From NCBI GenBank assembly GCA_945877175.1, contig CAMCRC010000009.1:1-55909 (forward strand): a DNA stretch of 55,909 nt, read 5' to 3'. Made by a program: the position numbers and the translations under genes. Below the pieces are notes generated by a model. That model had not been told where the DNA came from, made no database searches, and saw nothing but the letters and a program-made list of their open reading frames with translations. The stretch is from Klebsiella pneumoniae. GTDB taxonomy: Bacteria; Pseudomonadota; Gammaproteobacteria; Pseudomonadales; Pseudohongiellaceae. Below are positions 21,410 to 31,661 of this stretch, in pieces (the stretch's first letter is position 1; every line of letters begins with the position of its first letter).

Positions 21410-21661
21410 ATGTTGAGTAAACTGGTCATCAAGCTGATTACTGTCTACCAGCTCACTTTGAGTTTGTTGATCGGTCGTCAATGCCGCTTCTACCCTTCGT
21501 GTTCTCACTACACTCAGGAGGCCATTGAGAAACATGGCCTCGCTCGCGGTATACAACTGGGAACGAAACGAATTCTAAAGTGTCATCCTTGGCATGAAGG
21601 CGGTATAGATCTCGTTCCAGACATTTGTCATTCACGAAAATCCTCCAGCTCACCGAGATAG
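21410..21661 (+). CDS. yidD: membrane protein insertion efficiency factor YidD
   Basis: 83 residues (family 70-90). YidD is a small inner-membrane-associated protein thought to help YidC insert proteins. Family signature RQCRFYPSCSHYTQEAIEKHG (residues about 23-43) with paired cysteines, and KRILKCHPWHEGGIDLVP near the C-terminus, are both intact. An amphipathic N-terminal helix precedes them. It is placed, as usual, between rnpA and yidC. Confidence 0.96.
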   Translation: MLSKLVIKLITVYQLTLSLLIGRQCRFYPSCSHYTQEAIEKHGLARGIQLGTKRILKCHPWHEGGIDLVPDICHSRKSSSSPR

Positions 21662-21673
21662 CATTCAAAGAAA

Positions 21674-23353
21674 ATGGAATCCTTAAAATACCTCATCATC
21701 GGTGGCCTCGCGGTCGTGTCCTATATGCTTCTGCTTGCCTGGCAGGAAGATTATCCAAGGGTTGCACTCTCTGAACCTGTTTCCGAGCAAGTCGCGTCTG
21801 CAGCCATTGACACGCCGACTGCGCCAGCATCAACTGTCGCCGTTTCCAGTTCAGACGTACCGAATGTTTCTTCACCCAGCACTTCGCCGCCTCCGCAGGT
21901 CGGAGACACTCGCGTCGTCGTTTCAACTGACGTGTTGCACGTAACTTTGGACAGAAACGGTGGAGATATTCTCGAAATATCTTTACCACAGTACAGGCGC
22001 CAGATTGACGTTGAGAATGACCCGTTCATTCTCCTCGAAAGCAACGCTCAAAGAACATATGTCGCCAAGAGTGGCCTGGTCGGACGCAACGGCATCGACA
22101 ATACTTCACGCGCTCTTTACTCCGCACCGTCAGACAGTTTTACATTGAGTGACTCAGCTGAGTCCATCGACATCGACTTGCTTCATGTTGCTTCCAACGG
22201 GGTGCAAATAACCAAGCGATTTACATTTGAGCGAGGCAGTTATCTTGTCAAACTCAGTTACATCGTAAACAACACGACAAACAGTGTCTGGCAGGCCAAT
22301 TTGTTCGGTCAGATCAATAGAACAACATTTCCAGACCCCAGCAGCGCTGGTGGGATAGGGATGTCATCATTCATGGGTTTCGCCGCAACCGCACTCAATG
22401 ACCCCTACTACAAAGTAGATTTTGGCGATGTCGACAACGGCATATCACCACATGAGCTGACTGGCGGGTGGATCGCCATGAGCCAGCATTATTTTCTGTC
22501 GGCCTGGATTCCGTCCATTGATGCACTTAATACTTTTTCCATGCGCAGAAGCCCACAAAACCCCAGCGAATACATAGCAGGGTTTACCGGTCCTGAATTT
22601 ACCGTAGCGCCCGGTACTGAATTGACCCAGCAAGTGTCCTTTTATGCAGGCCCAAAGGATCAATACGTCCTCAAGGAAATTTCACCAAATCTCGATCTGA
22701 CGATAGACTACGGGTGGCTTTGGTTTGTCGCGTCGCCTATTTACTGGTTGCTGACAAAAATCAATGCGCTGGTCGGAAACTACGGGTGGGCCATTCTCCT
22801 TTTGACAGTCACAGTCAAAGGGCTGTTCTACAAATTATCTGCAACTAGCTATCGCTCAATGGCGAACATGCGTCGCGTCATGCCCAAGATGGTCCAACTC
22901 AAGGAGCGTTACGGCGATGATAAAATGAAATTGCAGAAAGCGACGATGGAGCTCTACCAAAAGGAAAAGATCAATCCTTTCGGTGGTTGCCTGCCCATGC
23001 TGGTACAAATGCCTGTATTCATCGCTTTGTATTGGGTATTGATGGAAAGTGTTGAGTTACGACAGGCGCCTTTTATTCTCTGGATCAATGACCTTTCAGT
23101 AATGGATCCCTTCTTTGTACTGCCCTTGCTGATGGGGATATCCATGTATGCACAATCTCTTCTCAGCCCGGTTCCTGCAGATCCCATGCAGGCAAAGATC
23201 ATGCGATTCATGCCTGTCGTAATGACGGTTTTCTTCTTGTGGTTCCCAGCCGGACTTGTACTTTACTGGCTTGCAAACAGCGTCCTCGGAATCATGCAAC
23301 AGTGGTACATCACGCGGAAAATCGACAAGGAGTACGAGGCCAAGAAAGCCTGA
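21674..23353 (+). CDS. yidC: membrane protein insertase YidC
   Basis: 559 residues (E. coli 548). YidC inserts and folds inner-membrane proteins alone or with SecYEG; F-type ATPase subunit c, encoded downstream in this window, is a classic client. TM1 is at 5-23, a Ser/Thr/Pro-rich linker follows, then the large periplasmic beta-sandwich domain (about 75-345), then the conserved insertase core with TM2-TM6. Core landmarks are [45 protein letters not shown] and the final [10 protein letters not shown]. Confidence 0.97.
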   Translation: MESLKYLIIGGLAVVSYMLLLAWQEDYPRVALSEPVSEQVASAAIDTPTAPASTVAVSSSDVPNVSSPSTSPPPQVGDTRVVVSTDVLHVTLDRNGGDILEISLPQYRRQIDVENDPFILLESNAQRTYVAKSGLVGRNGIDNTSRALYSAPSDSFTLSDSAESIDIDLLHVASNGVQITKRFTFERGSYLVKLSYIVNNTTNSVWQANLFGQINRTTFPDPSSAGGIGMSSFMGFAATALNDPYYKVDFGDVDNGISPHELTGGWIAMSQHYFLSAWIPSIDALNTFSMRRSPQNPSEYIAGFTGPEFTVAPGTELTQQVSFYAGPKDQYVLKEISPNLDLTIDYGWLWFVASPIYWLLTKINALVGNYGWAILLLTVTVKGLFYKLSATSYRSMANMRRVMPKMVQLKERYGDDKMKLQKATMELYQKEKINPFGGCLPMLVQMPVFIALYWVLMESVELRQAPFILWINDLSVMDPFFVLPLLMGISMYAQSLLSPVPADPMQAKIMRFMPVVMTVFFLWFPAGLVLYWLANSVLGIMQQWYITRKIDKEYEAKKA

Positions 23354-23360
23354 TACTGCC

Positions 23361-24764
23361 ATGTCGTTATCAATAGACAGCGACACCATCTGCGCAATCA
23401 CTACACCGCCGGGAAAAAGTGGCGTCGGTGTAGTCCGAGTTTCTGGTCCCCTTTGCTTGCACATAGCAGAGGGAATTCTCGGTTTTTCTCCAGTCCCTCG
23501 TTATGCACATTACTCCGCGTTTCTTGACCAGCATGGGGAGCCGGTAGATAAAGGTATTGCTCTCTTTTTTGCGTCACCGAATTCCTTTACGGGCGAAGAC
23601 ATATTGGAACTCCAGGGTCATGGTGGTTACTTCATCCTTGACTTGTTAGTGAAGGAAGTCCTCAAGTATGGAGCAAGAATTGCCAGACCTGGTGAGTTTT
23701 CAGAACGTGCTTTCCTTAACGGAAAAATAGATCTGGCACAAGCTGAAGCGATTGCTGATCTTATCGAATCCAGCAGCTCCGCTGCAGCAAGAAGCGCCGT
23801 TCGCACTTTACAGGGTGATTTTTCAAAACTGATTTACTCGCTGTCAGAGTCAATTGTTGAATTGCGAGTATTCATTGAAGCTGCAATTGACTTTGCCGAT
23901 GAAGAAATCGACTTCCTTACACAAGGTCGAACGGTAACAAGACTAAGTGAGATCATTGCATCTCTAGACGATATTTTCAGCCGCGCCAAGCAAGGCAGCA
24001 TTCTCCGTGAAGGTATGTCTGTCGTTATTGCTGGAAAGCCAAACGCTGGAAAATCCAGCTTGTTGAATGCTCTTGCTGGTAAAAATACGGCGATAGTCAC
24101 CGAAATTGCGGGGACAACTCGTGACACCCTTCTTGAGCACTTGAACATTGATGGCATGCCGCTGCATGTTACAGATACGGCAGGATTGCGAGAAAGCAAC
24201 GATCCTGTAGAACGAGAAGGCATAAGACGGGCCTTGAGCGCGATTGACCAAGCCGATCGGATTCTGCTTGTTGTAGATTCTGTGAATGACTCTCTGGAGG
24301 CTTCGTGCATTCAGGAGTACCTCGAAAACATGGAACCCTTCTTCAAGACTACCCGTCTGGATCCAGCACGGATAACCATCATTCGAAACAAAATTGATCT
24401 GCAGATGAAAGCACCTGCTTTGGAATCCCATCCAATTGCCGAGAATCAGTCAATAACCTCCGTTTACTTGTCGGCAAAGCACAAGAAAGGTATCGATATC
24501 CTGCAACAGCATCTGAAATCCTGCATGGGCTTTCAGGCGTCCGAAGAAGGTAGTTTTACAGCCAGGCGAAGGCACCTTCAGGCGTTGGAGTCCTCGCGTA
24601 ACCATCTTCACAGGGCACATGATCAGCTTTCATACCAAAGATCCTCCGAGCTGGTTGCAGAAGATCTGCGCTTGGCGCACCGGTATCTTGGAGAGATAAC
24701 CGGAGAATTTACCGCTGATGATCTGCTTGGCAGAATATTTTCCAGTTTCTGTATTGGAAAATAG
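23361..24764 (+). CDS. mnmE: tRNA uridine-5-carboxymethylaminomethyl modification GTPase MnmE
   Basis: 467 residues (E. coli 454). With MnmG it makes the cmnm5 group on wobble U34 of several tRNAs. The N-terminal folate-binding domain begins [19 protein letters not shown]. The G domain has GKPNAGKSS (G1), a GTTRDT-type G2 segment, DTAGLRES (G3) and NKID (G4). The C-terminus is FCIGK with the catalytic Cys at the fourth-to-last position region (C-I-G-K end). The ATG at 23361 fits the family; the frame is open 35 codons further into yidC. mnmG follows only after a 380-bp gap. Confidence 0.97.
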   Translation: MSLSIDSDTICAITTPPGKSGVGVVRVSGPLCLHIAEGILGFSPVPRYAHYSAFLDQHGEPVDKGIALFFASPNSFTGEDILELQGHGGYFILDLLVKEVLKYGARIARPGEFSERAFLNGKIDLAQAEAIADLIESSSSAAARSAVRTLQGDFSKLIYSLSESIVELRVFIEAAIDFADEEIDFLTQGRTVTRLSEIIASLDDIFSRAKQGSILREGMSVVIAGKPNAGKSSLLNALAGKNTAIVTEIAGTTRDTLLEHLNIDGMPLHVTDTAGLRESNDPVEREGIRRALSAIDQADRILLVVDSVNDSLEASCIQEYLENMEPFFKTTRLDPARITIIRNKIDLQMKAPALESHPIAENQSITSVYLSAKHKKGIDILQQHLKSCMGFQASEEGSFTARRRHLQALESSRNHLHRAHDQLSYQRSSELVAEDLRLAHRYLGEITGEFTADDLLGRIFSSFCIGK

Positions 24765-25144
24765 TTCTGTGGATCAAGCTGTGATTAACAGTGGGAAAAC
24801 ATATCTATAACCGGTGGATCAAAATTCAAGAAAAATCTCGAATGTATAAAGGTTCTCTTTGAACACAGGTAATAAACGGCTTGCAAAGAGCTTAAACCGC
24901 ATTAGTCAACCGACTTATAAATCCACAACAAATTGATTTTTATAAAAAAAAATCACTTTTCAACAGATAGCCTGCTTGCCATAATCAGTAACATCATTAA
25001 GTATTTGTCTTCAATCTCAATATTTAGAGATATATTTTTGTTTGTTTGTATAACTGCAACAGCCTGTTTTTTATAGCTTCAAATTTCAATTTGAGGGCTT
25101 ATACTGTCCGACCCTCGATCCTTGGCTCATTCACCGGGTAACTC
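24765..25144. other. 380-bp AT-rich gap before mnmG with DnaA-box-like motifs
   Basis: No gene is visible. The gap is far more AT-rich than its flanks, with tracts such as TTTTTATA followed by A-runs near 24940-24950. It contains TGTGGATCA (24768-24776, one mismatch from a minus-strand DnaA box), GGTGGATCA (24813-24821), AAATCCACA (24919-24927) and TTTTCAACA (24957-24965), each with two mismatches. In enterobacteria oriC itself lies next to mnmG (gidA). No perfect box is present, so a secondary or relic origin-like function is only a possibility. The right end holds the mnmG promoter. Confidence 0.55.
25078..25105 (+). promoter_or_regulatory. likely mnmG promoter with internal palindrome
   Basis: -35 TTCAAA (25078-25083), 16-bp spacer, -10 TATACT (25100-25105; 5/6). 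A perfect palindrome CAAATT-TC-AATTTG (25080-25093) overlaps the -35 and the spacer and could be an operator. Confidence 0.45.
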
Positions 25145-27055
25145 ATGATCTTTTCGAAAGAATACGACGTCATCGTGGTCGGTGGCGGACATGCCGGCAC
25201 TGAGGCAGCACTTGCTGCTGCCCGCATGGGTGTTCGTACCTTGCTGATTACTCACAATATCGAAACACTGGGTCAGATGTCCTGTAATCCTGCAATTGGC
25301 GGTATCGGCAAGACTCACCTTGTCAAAGAGATTGACGCTCTAGGTGGCGCGATGGCACGAGCCACGGACCGTGCGGGAATACAATTCAGAATTCTCAACA
25401 GCAGCAAAGGTCCTGCCGTTCGCGCTACACGAGCACAGGCTGATCGTGCCTTGTACAAGTCGGCTGTCAGAAGCATTCTGGAAAATCAGCAGAATCTTGA
25501 CATTTTCCAGCAAGCGGTCGATGACCTTATTGTGAATCAAGGCAAAGTGGCTGGTGTAGTGACACAGATGGGATTACGTTTCATGGCTGGGCGGGTTGTT
25601 CTCACAACAGGCACATTCCTGGGCGGCAAGATCCATATCGGACTGGAAAACAGTGCGGGCGGCCGTGCAGGTGACCCCCCTTCCATTGCGCTTGCAAGAA
25701 GACTTCGAGAGCTGCCTTTCAATGTCGGACGACTCAAAACAGGGACACCACCTCGAATCGATGCGAGATCTGTGGATTTTTCTGTCATGGAGAAACAGCC
25801 CGGCGACACACCGACTCCAGTAATGTCCTATCTAGGGAGTGTTGAAGAGCACCCACGCCAGATCAATTGCTACATCACCAGTACCAATGAGCGCTGCCAC
25901 GACATAATTCGCGGTGGGTTGGACAGATCACCAATGTATACAGGTGTCATAGAAGGGCTGGGGCCACGCTACTGCCCATCAATAGAAGACAAGGTAATGC
26001 GCTTTGCCGACAAGACATCCCACCAGATATTTGTCGAACCTGAGGGGCTCGGTACGCACGAGCTCTATCCCAATGGTATTTCGACCAGCCTTCCGTTTGA
26101 TGTTCAGCTGGCATTGGTAAGAGAAATCAAAGGCTTCGAGAATGCCCACATAACCAGGCCAGGTTATGCGATTGAGTACGACTTCTTTGACCCTCGCGAT
26201 CTGCATTATTCACTGGAAACCAGATTCATTGAGGGCCTTTACTTTGCAGGTCAGATAAATGGCACCACTGGCTACGAAGAGGCAGCAGCACAGGGTTTGC
26301 TTGCAGGACTGAATGCTGGGCTGGCAGCGCAAGGCAAGGAACCCTGGTGTCCTCGCAGGGATGAGGCCTATATCGGAGTTCTGGTTGACGACCTGATCAG
26401 TCTTGGCACCAACGAACCTTACAGAATGTTTACCAGCCGTGCGGAATATCGTTTGCTGTTGCGAGAAGACAACGCTGATCTGCGACTTACCAGTATTGGT
26501 CGAGATCTTGGACTTGTGGATGACAAGCGCTGGATACTTTTCAATCGCAAGCGTGATGCGATTGACGCTGAATTGGCAAGATTGCGTACAGTCTGGATCC
26601 AGCCAGACACTGAAAAAGCTTTTAAAATCAATGAAATGATAGAGAAGCCAATTTCAAGAGAATACAGCCTTGCTGATTTGCTCGCCAGGCCGGAAGTGCG
26701 CTACGAAAATCTGCTGAATGCGATTTCTGAAAAAGATAGAAACGGCACAGAAGAGCCCGAAGTCGCCAGACAGATCAATGAGCAGGTAGAGATCCACATA
26801 AAATACCAAGGCTATATTGACCGGCAGGAAGAAGACATCAAGAAGCTGAAGCGACAGGACAACACCATTCTGCCCGAAGATTTTGATTATGCTCAGATGC
26901 AGGGTTTGTCGAATGAACTCAAGCAGAAGTTGCTCAAGGCAAGGCCAGAAACCATAGCCAGGGCGACTAGAATTCCTGGAATGACTCCCGCTGCCATTTC
27001 CTTGTTGCTGATCTACCTCAAAAAGTACGACGCAATTCGCAAGAAGTCGGCTTGA
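25145..27055 (+). CDS. mnmG: tRNA uridine-5-carboxymethylaminomethyl modification enzyme MnmG (GidA)
   Basis: 636 residues (E. coli 629). It is the FAD- and NADH-dependent partner of MnmE in U34 modification. The FAD motif is [19 protein letters not shown] (12-30). Further family blocks are [50 protein letters not shown] and [20 protein letters not shown]. The C-terminal helical domain (about 550-636) binds MnmE and tRNA. Its stop overlaps a possible TTG start of rsmG by 4 bp. Confidence 0.98.
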   Translation: MIFSKEYDVIVVGGGHAGTEAALAAARMGVRTLLITHNIETLGQMSCNPAIGGIGKTHLVKEIDALGGAMARATDRAGIQFRILNSSKGPAVRATRAQADRALYKSAVRSILENQQNLDIFQQAVDDLIVNQGKVAGVVTQMGLRFMAGRVVLTTGTFLGGKIHIGLENSAGGRAGDPPSIALARRLRELPFNVGRLKTGTPPRIDARSVDFSVMEKQPGDTPTPVMSYLGSVEEHPRQINCYITSTNERCHDIIRGGLDRSPMYTGVIEGLGPRYCPSIEDKVMRFADKTSHQIFVEPEGLGTHELYPNGISTSLPFDVQLALVREIKGFENAHITRPGYAIEYDFFDPRDLHYSLETRFIEGLYFAGQINGTTGYEEAAAQGLLAGLNAGLAAQGKEPWCPRRDEAYIGVLVDDLISLGTNEPYRMFTSRAEYRLLLREDNADLRLTSIGRDLGLVDDKRWILFNRKRDAIDAELARLRTVWIQPDTEKAFKINEMIEKPISREYSLADLLARPEVRYENLLNAISEKDRNGTEEPEVARQINEQVEIHIKYQGYIDRQEEDIKKLKRQDNTILPEDFDYAQMQGLSNELKQKLLKARPETIARATRIPGMTPAAISLLLIYLKKYDAIRKKSA

Positions 27056-27075
27056 ACAAGGCGGGTCGCATCTTC

Positions 27076-27738
27076 ATGGAAGAGACTGGATCACATAACC
27101 GAGCGGAACTACGCAGCGGTATGAATGCCATAGGGCTTTCGTTGAGCGATCATCAGGTCAATCAGCTCGTTGACTATCTTGAATTGCTGCTCAAATGGAA
27201 CAAGACGTTCAATCTTTCTGGAATCAAGGATTCTTCCAGCATGCTATCCAGGCATCTGCTGGACAGCCTGACGCTTGTTCCCATGATTACCGGCCGCTGT
27301 ATTCTTGATGTTGGCACCGGGCCCGGCCTGCCGGGAATACCACTGGCAATTTGCTACCCGGAAAAAACCTTTGTGCTTCTCGACAGCAATGGAAAGAAGA
27401 CTCGGTTTGTCTTTCAAGCCAAGGTGCAACTGGGGCTTGCCAATGTAGAAGTGCGCAATCTTAGAATAGAGAACTTCAAGGAGCCGCTTCCAATAGACAC
27501 TATTGTTACCAGGGCGTTTTCTTCCCTTGTGGATCTGGTGAAGCTCACGCAGCATTTGTTCAAGAGCGGAGCTCAGGACGTGCAGACAAGAATTCTGGCA
27601 ATGAAGGGCGTGCTTCCAGCAGAGGAGCTCGCCCAGCTCCCAGACAACGTAGTGATCGGAAGAGTGGTAAAAGTCAGTGTTCCTGGCTGTGACGGTGAGC
27701 GTCACATCATTGAGCTGCTTGCAAAGAACGCGGAGTAA
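27076..27738 (+). CDS. rsmG: 16S rRNA (guanine-527-N7) methyltransferase RsmG
   Basis: 220 residues from the ATG at 27076 (E. coli 207); a TTG at 27052, overlapping the mnmG stop, would add eight residues and cannot be excluded. It methylates G527 of 16S rRNA. The SAM-binding motif is DVGTGPGLPGIPLAI, preceded by YLELLLKWNKTFNLSGI and RHLLDSL, all characteristic of the GidB family. A VTRAFSSLVDLVKL segment follows. It sits between mnmG and parA, as is usual near gammaproteobacterial origins. Confidence 0.95.
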   Translation: MEETGSHNRAELRSGMNAIGLSLSDHQVNQLVDYLELLLKWNKTFNLSGIKDSSSMLSRHLLDSLTLVPMITGRCILDVGTGPGLPGIPLAICYPEKTFVLLDSNGKKTRFVFQAKVQLGLANVEVRNLRIENFKEPLPIDTIVTRAFSSLVDLVKLTQHLFKSGAQDVQTRILAMKGVLPAEELAQLPDNVVIGRVVKVSVPGCDGERHIIELLAKNAE

Positions 27739-27745
27739 GGACGAA

Positions 27746-28525
27746 TTGGCCAAAGTAATCGCAGTTGCAAATCAGAAGGGTGGTGTTGGTAAAACAACAA
27801 CCTCCGTCAATCTTGCCGCCTCACTGCGCGCCACGAAACGACGTACTCTGCTGATAGATCTTGATCCGCAAGGCAATGCAACGATGGGAAGCGGAATCAA
27901 CAAGGGTGATCTGTCCTTGTCGATTTATGAAGTGCTTATGGGCGAGGCAGTACTGGCGGATGCACTGTTGACTACGGCTGCTGGCGTTGACATCTTGCCG
28001 GCCAATGGTGATCTCACAGCAGCTGAAGTGGCCTTGTTGCAGAGGGATGGATCTGAAGGTCGACTTAAATCCTTGATCGCAGACGTTGCTGACAAATACG
28101 ATTTCATTGTCATAGATTGCCCACCGTCACTCAACATGCTGACTGTAAACGCGCTAGTGGCCGCACACGGCGTGATAATTCCGATGCAGTGTGAGTACTA
28201 TGCGCTGGAAGGGTTGTCGGCATTGGTGGACACTATTCAGGCAATTGCTTCCGCCTTGAATCCTGGTCTGAAGATCGAAGGCATTCTGCGTACAATGTAT
28301 GATCCTCGCAGCAAATTGACCCTGGAAGTCTCCAACCAGTTATTCACACATTTTGGCGACAAGGTCTATCGCACAGTAGTGCCACGAAATATTCGTCTTG
28401 CAGAAGCACCCAGTTATGGCATGCCAGTGCTTCAGTACGACAGACAATCACGTGGTGCAGTAGCTTACCTGGCGTTGGCGGGTGAGATGTTGAGGCGTCA
28501 GGAGCAGGCAGCACTGGCACAGTAA
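27746..28525 (+). CDS. parA: chromosome partitioning ATPase ParA (Soj)
   Basis: 259 residues from a TTG start at 27746, which follows TAAGGA with four-base spacing and gives the family N-terminus AKVIAVANQKGGVGKTTTSVNLAASL. The deviant Walker A is KGGVGKTT (11-18); DLDPQGNATMGSG and VIDCPPSLNMLTVNAL are the other ATPase motifs. ParA forms nucleoid-bound gradients that move ParB-parS complexes. It starts 7 bp after rsmG, and parB follows after 42 bp. Two parS sites lie in recF. Confidence 0.96.
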   Translation: MAKVIAVANQKGGVGKTTTSVNLAASLRATKRRTLLIDLDPQGNATMGSGINKGDLSLSIYEVLMGEAVLADALLTTAAGVDILPANGDLTAAEVALLQRDGSEGRLKSLIADVADKYDFIVIDCPPSLNMLTVNALVAAHGVIIPMQCEYYALEGLSALVDTIQAIASALNPGLKIEGILRTMYDPRSKLTLEVSNQLFTHFGDKVYRTVVPRNIRLAEAPSYGMPVLQYDRQSRGAVAYLALAGEMLRRQEQAALAQ

Positions 28526-28567
28526 GAAGGCATACCCCCCAAAAGAGTTCAGGAAAGTGGAACAAAA

Positions 28568-29464
28568 ATGACGGCCAAGAAAAAATTGGGCAGAGGGCTC
28601 GACGCGCTCCTGAGTGCCAGTAAAAACCAGTCTTCTTCAATCCAGAGCGGATCTGGGGATGCGATGGTGCCTGTTGCAGACAAAGACGGAGAGTTGCGCA
28701 ACATCCCGATAGAATTGATTCAACGAGGCAAATACCAGCCAAGAACAGACATGCATGAAGAGGCTCTTCAGGATCTTGCAAGCTCTATCCGGGCCCAAGG
28801 TGTCATGCAACCCATCGTAGTCCGGCCGATTTCAGATACCCGTTATGAGATAATTGCTGGCGAACGCCGCTGGCGCGCCAGTCAGATTGCCGGCCTCGAC
28901 AAGATCCCCGCAATCATCAAGCCAGTCTCGGACGAGTCTGCCATCGCTATGGCGTTGATTGAAAACATCCAGCGAGAAGATCTCAATCCTATTGAAGAAG
29001 CTATGGCGCTCAAGCGTCTTCAGGAAGAGTTCGAATTGACGCAACAAGAGGTCGCGGATGCCGTTGGCAAGTCGCGAGCCACAGTCACCAATCTCCTCCG
29101 GCTTATTACACTGAATCCTGATGTTCGCTTGATGCTGGAACATGGCGACATCGAAATGGGTCATGCCCGCGCAATGCTAGCCCTCTCTGATTTGAAACAG
29201 ACGGAAGTGGCAAAATTGGTAGCTGGAAAAGGTCTTTCCGTTCGTCAGACCGAGTCATTGGTTCGCAGAATATTGGTAGCTGCACCCGACAAGAAGGCCA
29301 GTGAGCTGGTGAGCGATCCCGATATTCGCAGGCTGGAAGAAAGCCTCTCAGAGACACTTGGGGCTCGAGTCCAGATACAACACACAACCAGAGGGGCTGG
29401 TAAATTGACATTGAAATACAACAGCCTGGATGAGCTGGATGGCATACTGGCTCACATAAAATGA
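28568..29464 (+). CDS. parB: chromosome partitioning protein ParB (Spo0J)
   Basis: 298 residues. The N-terminus KKLGRGLDALL is typical and probably contacts ParA. The CTPase/ParB-N domain includes IPIELIQRGKYQPR, RPISDTRYEIIAGERRWRASQIAGL (boxes I and II, GERR) and LIENIQREDLNPIEEA. The helix-turn-helix is LTQQEVADAVGKSRATVTNLLRL. The C-terminal dimer domain ends IQIQHTTRGAGKLTLKYNSLDELDGILAHI. It is expected to bind the parS sites at 16718 and 17348 and spread by CTP-dependent sliding. ATG follows AGGAAAGTGGA. Confidence 0.97.
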   Translation: MTAKKKLGRGLDALLSASKNQSSSIQSGSGDAMVPVADKDGELRNIPIELIQRGKYQPRTDMHEEALQDLASSIRAQGVMQPIVVRPISDTRYEIIAGERRWRASQIAGLDKIPAIIKPVSDESAIAMALIENIQREDLNPIEEAMALKRLQEEFELTQQEVADAVGKSRATVTNLLRLITLNPDVRLMLEHGDIEMGHARAMLALSDLKQTEVAKLVAGKGLSVRQTESLVRRILVAAPDKKASELVSDPDIRRLEESLSETLGARVQIQHTTRGAGKLTLKYNSLDELDGILAHIK

Positions 29465-29477
29465 AGGCGATATGGAG

Positions 29478-29506
29478 TTGATTAGGTCTACCATTGTCCC
29501 TATAAT
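29478..29506 (+). promoter_or_regulatory. atp operon promoter
   Basis: -35 TTGATT (29478-29483; 4/6), 17-bp spacer, -10 TATAAT (29501-29506; perfect). It lies 48 bp upstream of the atpI GTG and just after parB, well placed to drive the whole ATP synthase operon. Confidence 0.75.
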
Positions 29507-29553
29507 GCGATGCCTTTCACGGCATTGGATGCTGCTGGAAAGCTGAAAGCACT

Positions 29554-29940
29554 GTGTCAACCATAGAAGCTCCTCCAATCCGAAAAATAATTGTCAGCCA
29601 GTTCATAACTGCAGTTCTTCTTGCAGTGATCGGCTACGGGACACAGGATTTGGTAGTGGCTTATTCTTTGCTGTCTGGTGGATTGATCTGCGCCATACCG
29701 AATGCATACTTCTCTGTAAAAGCCTTTCGGCACAGAGGTGCTAGAGCGGCAAAGAAAATCGTCAGAGCGTTTTATGTCGGTGAAGGAATCAAGATTTTAT
29801 TGACCTGCGCCGGGTTTGGCTTGGTTTTTGTTTACGTAAAGCCTTTGAGCACACCAGCGCTGTTTTCAGGGTTCGTAGTTGTTTATTTGACAGGCTTGGT
29901 CTCGTTGATCCTGATGCAAACGGACAAGCGCGGAATTTAA
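29554..29940 (+). CDS. atpI: ATP synthase subunit I (AtpI)
   Basis: 128 residues from a GTG start. It is a small inner-membrane protein with four hydrophobic segments (about 18-35, 38-57, 78-98, 102-120), matching the AtpI family in length and in the conserved ALLSGGLICAIPNAYFS-like stretch (SLLSGGLICAIPNAYFS here). AtpI is not part of the final enzyme; it is thought to help assemble the c-ring. First gene of the atp operon, following the TTGATT-17-TATAAT promoter. Confidence 0.9.
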   Translation: MSTIEAPPIRKIIVSQFITAVLLAVIGYGTQDLVVAYSLLSGGLICAIPNAYFSVKAFRHRGARAAKKIVRAFYVGEGIKILLTCAGFGLVFVYVKPLSTPALFSGFVVVYLTGLVSLILMQTDKRGI

Positions 29941-29973
29941 GTCCCCAAAATTTACTTTTATAAAGTTTAATTC

Positions 29974-30822
29974 ATGGCAAATTCACACGAAGTAGTAGAA
30001 ACGGCACAAACAGCGTCCGAATATGTGCAGCATCACCTGGGGTTTCTTACCTATGGCAAACGTGCTGATGGCACTTGGGGATTTGCCCATTCGACTGAAG
30101 AAGCTGCAGAAATGGGCTTCTGGGCAATCAATGTAGATTCCATGATGATCTCCCTAATTCTGGGTGTATTGTTTCTCGGTCTTTTCCGTTTCTGCATTTC
30201 CAAGGCGACCTCTGACAAACCCGGTGGGTTGCAAAACTTCATTGAAATTATTGTCGAAATGGTTCAAACCAACGTCAAAAACACCTTCTTCGGCAAGAAC
30301 GATCTGATTGGCCCTCTCGCACTCACAATTTTCTGCTGGATCTTCCTGATGAACACGATGGATTTGATCCCGGTAGATATAATTCCATTGTTCGCGCAAT
30401 GGGTTGCCGGCGATCCGCATCTCTACTTCAAGGCAGTGCCAACAACCGACCTGAATATCACAGCCGGCTTTGCCATCGGCGTCTTCATTCTGATTATTTA
30501 CTACAGCATCAAAGTCAAAGGCCTGGGTGGATTCCTCGGTGAATTTGCGTTCCACCCCTTCGGCAAGTGGGCTATGCCGCTTAACCTGCTGCTTGAACTG
30601 CCCGGATTCTTCGCGAAATTTGTTTCACTGGCATTGCGACTCTACGGCAACTTCTTTGCCGGAGAGGTGATCTTCCTCGTGATCGCACTTTTGGGCTACT
30701 GGCAGTTACCGCTGCATTTTGGCTGGTCGGTATTCCACATTCTGGTGGTCACATTGCAAGCCTACCTGTTCATGATGCTGACCATCGTGTACATGAATCA
30801 GGCTCATCAGTCGACTCACTGA
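29974..30822 (+). CDS. atpB: F0F1 ATP synthase subunit a
   Basis: 282 residues (E. coli 271). It is the membrane stator subunit that forms the proton half-channels. The essential arginine is in LALRLYGNFFAGE (Arg222). Other landmarks are MNTMDLIPVD and the LGGFLGEFAFHPFGKWAMPLNLLLEL block. Several transmembrane helices are evident (about 56-74, 112-132, 163-180, 210-235, 240-275). 33 bp after atpI, 48 bp before atpE. Confidence 0.97.
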   Translation: MANSHEVVETAQTASEYVQHHLGFLTYGKRADGTWGFAHSTEEAAEMGFWAINVDSMMISLILGVLFLGLFRFCISKATSDKPGGLQNFIEIIVEMVQTNVKNTFFGKNDLIGPLALTIFCWIFLMNTMDLIPVDIIPLFAQWVAGDPHLYFKAVPTTDLNITAGFAIGVFILIIYYSIKVKGLGGFLGEFAFHPFGKWAMPLNLLLELPGFFAKFVSLALRLYGNFFAGEVIFLVIALLGYWQLPLHFGWSVFHILVVTLQAYLFMMLTIVYMNQAHQSTH

Positions 30823-30870
30823 TACAAGCTGATAACTCACTTTTAATTTTAGTAAACCTTGGAGATAAAA

Positions 30871-31113
30871 ATGGAAACTATACAAGCCTTTTCTTTGCTC
30901 GCAGCCGCAATCATTTTCGGCATCTGTGGTGCTGGAACCGCGATCGGTTTTGGTAGCCTGGGTGGCAAGCTGATTGAGAGCTCTGCTCGTCAACCGGAAC
31001 TGACGCCGAAACTGCAAACCCAGTTTTTCCTGGTGGCAGCCTTCGTGGACGTAATCTCCATCATCGGCGTCGGCATGGCGTTTCTGTTCATTTTCGCAAA
31101 CCCCTTCATCTGA
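30871..31113 (+). CDS. atpE: F0F1 ATP synthase subunit c
   Basis: 80 residues, a two-helix hairpin. The ion-binding carboxylate is Asp60 in QFFLVAAFVDVISIIGVG, as in proton-coupled E. coli subunit c; the residues typical of sodium-binding rings (Gln in helix 1 and Glu-Ser-Thr in helix 2) are absent, so proton coupling is inferred. The polar loop is SSARQPEL (37-44), and helix 1 has the glycine-rich GAGTAIGFGSLGGKLIE packing face. The ATG at 30871 follows GGAGATAAAA; the frame opens slightly upstream. Confidence 0.97.
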   Translation: METIQAFSLLAAAIIFGICGAGTAIGFGSLGGKLIESSARQPELTPKLQTQFFLVAAFVDVISIIGVGMAFLFIFANPFI

Positions 31114-31187
31114 TCGACAGGGCGGATAGCCAGGAAGTTAGCGGTTAGACCGATGTTGAATACAAATATTTATTTTGGGGTACTTGC

Positions 31188-31658
31188 ATGAATCTCAACG
31201 CAACCATAATTGGGCAACTTATTGCGTTCGCAGTATTTGTCATGTTCTGCATGAAGTATGTCTGGCCGCCCATTACCGCGATTCTTGAAGAAAGACAGAA
31301 CAAAATTGCTGACGGACTTGAGGCAGCAGAGCGGGCCCAGCGCGATTTGAATCTTGCACAGAACAAGGCGGCTGATGAGCTGCGCGCAGCGAAGCAGCAA
31401 GGAGCGGAGCTGATAGAGCAAGCCAGCAAGCGCGCCAACCTGATTATCGACGAGGCAAAAGACAAAGCGCGAGTCGAAGGACAGCGACTGATTGCTGCGG
31501 CGCAAGCTGAAATAGCCATGGAGACTCAAAGAGCCAGAGAAGCATTGCGAGCACAGGTAGCCGCAATTGCGATCGCAGGCGCTGAGAAGATCCTGGAATC
31601 CACGATTGATCAAGCCGCCAACGAAGAGCTTATGAACAAGCTCGCAGCAGAGCTATAA
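31188..31658 (+). CDS. atpF: F0F1 ATP synthase subunit b
   Basis: 156 residues, same length as E. coli. The N-terminal transmembrane helix starts [29 protein letters not shown], followed by a long Ala/Glu/Lys/Gln-rich helix (about 35-156) that dimerises as the peripheral stalk. The conserved KYVWPPI elbow after the membrane helix is present. It lies 74 bp after atpE and 3 bp before atpH. Confidence 0.96.
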   Translation: MNLNATIIGQLIAFAVFVMFCMKYVWPPITAILEERQNKIADGLEAAERAQRDLNLAQNKAADELRAAKQQGAELIEQASKRANLIIDEAKDKARVEGQRLIAAAQAEIAMETQRAREALRAQVAAIAIAGAEKILESTIDQAANEELMNKLAAEL

Positions 31659-31661
31659 GCA

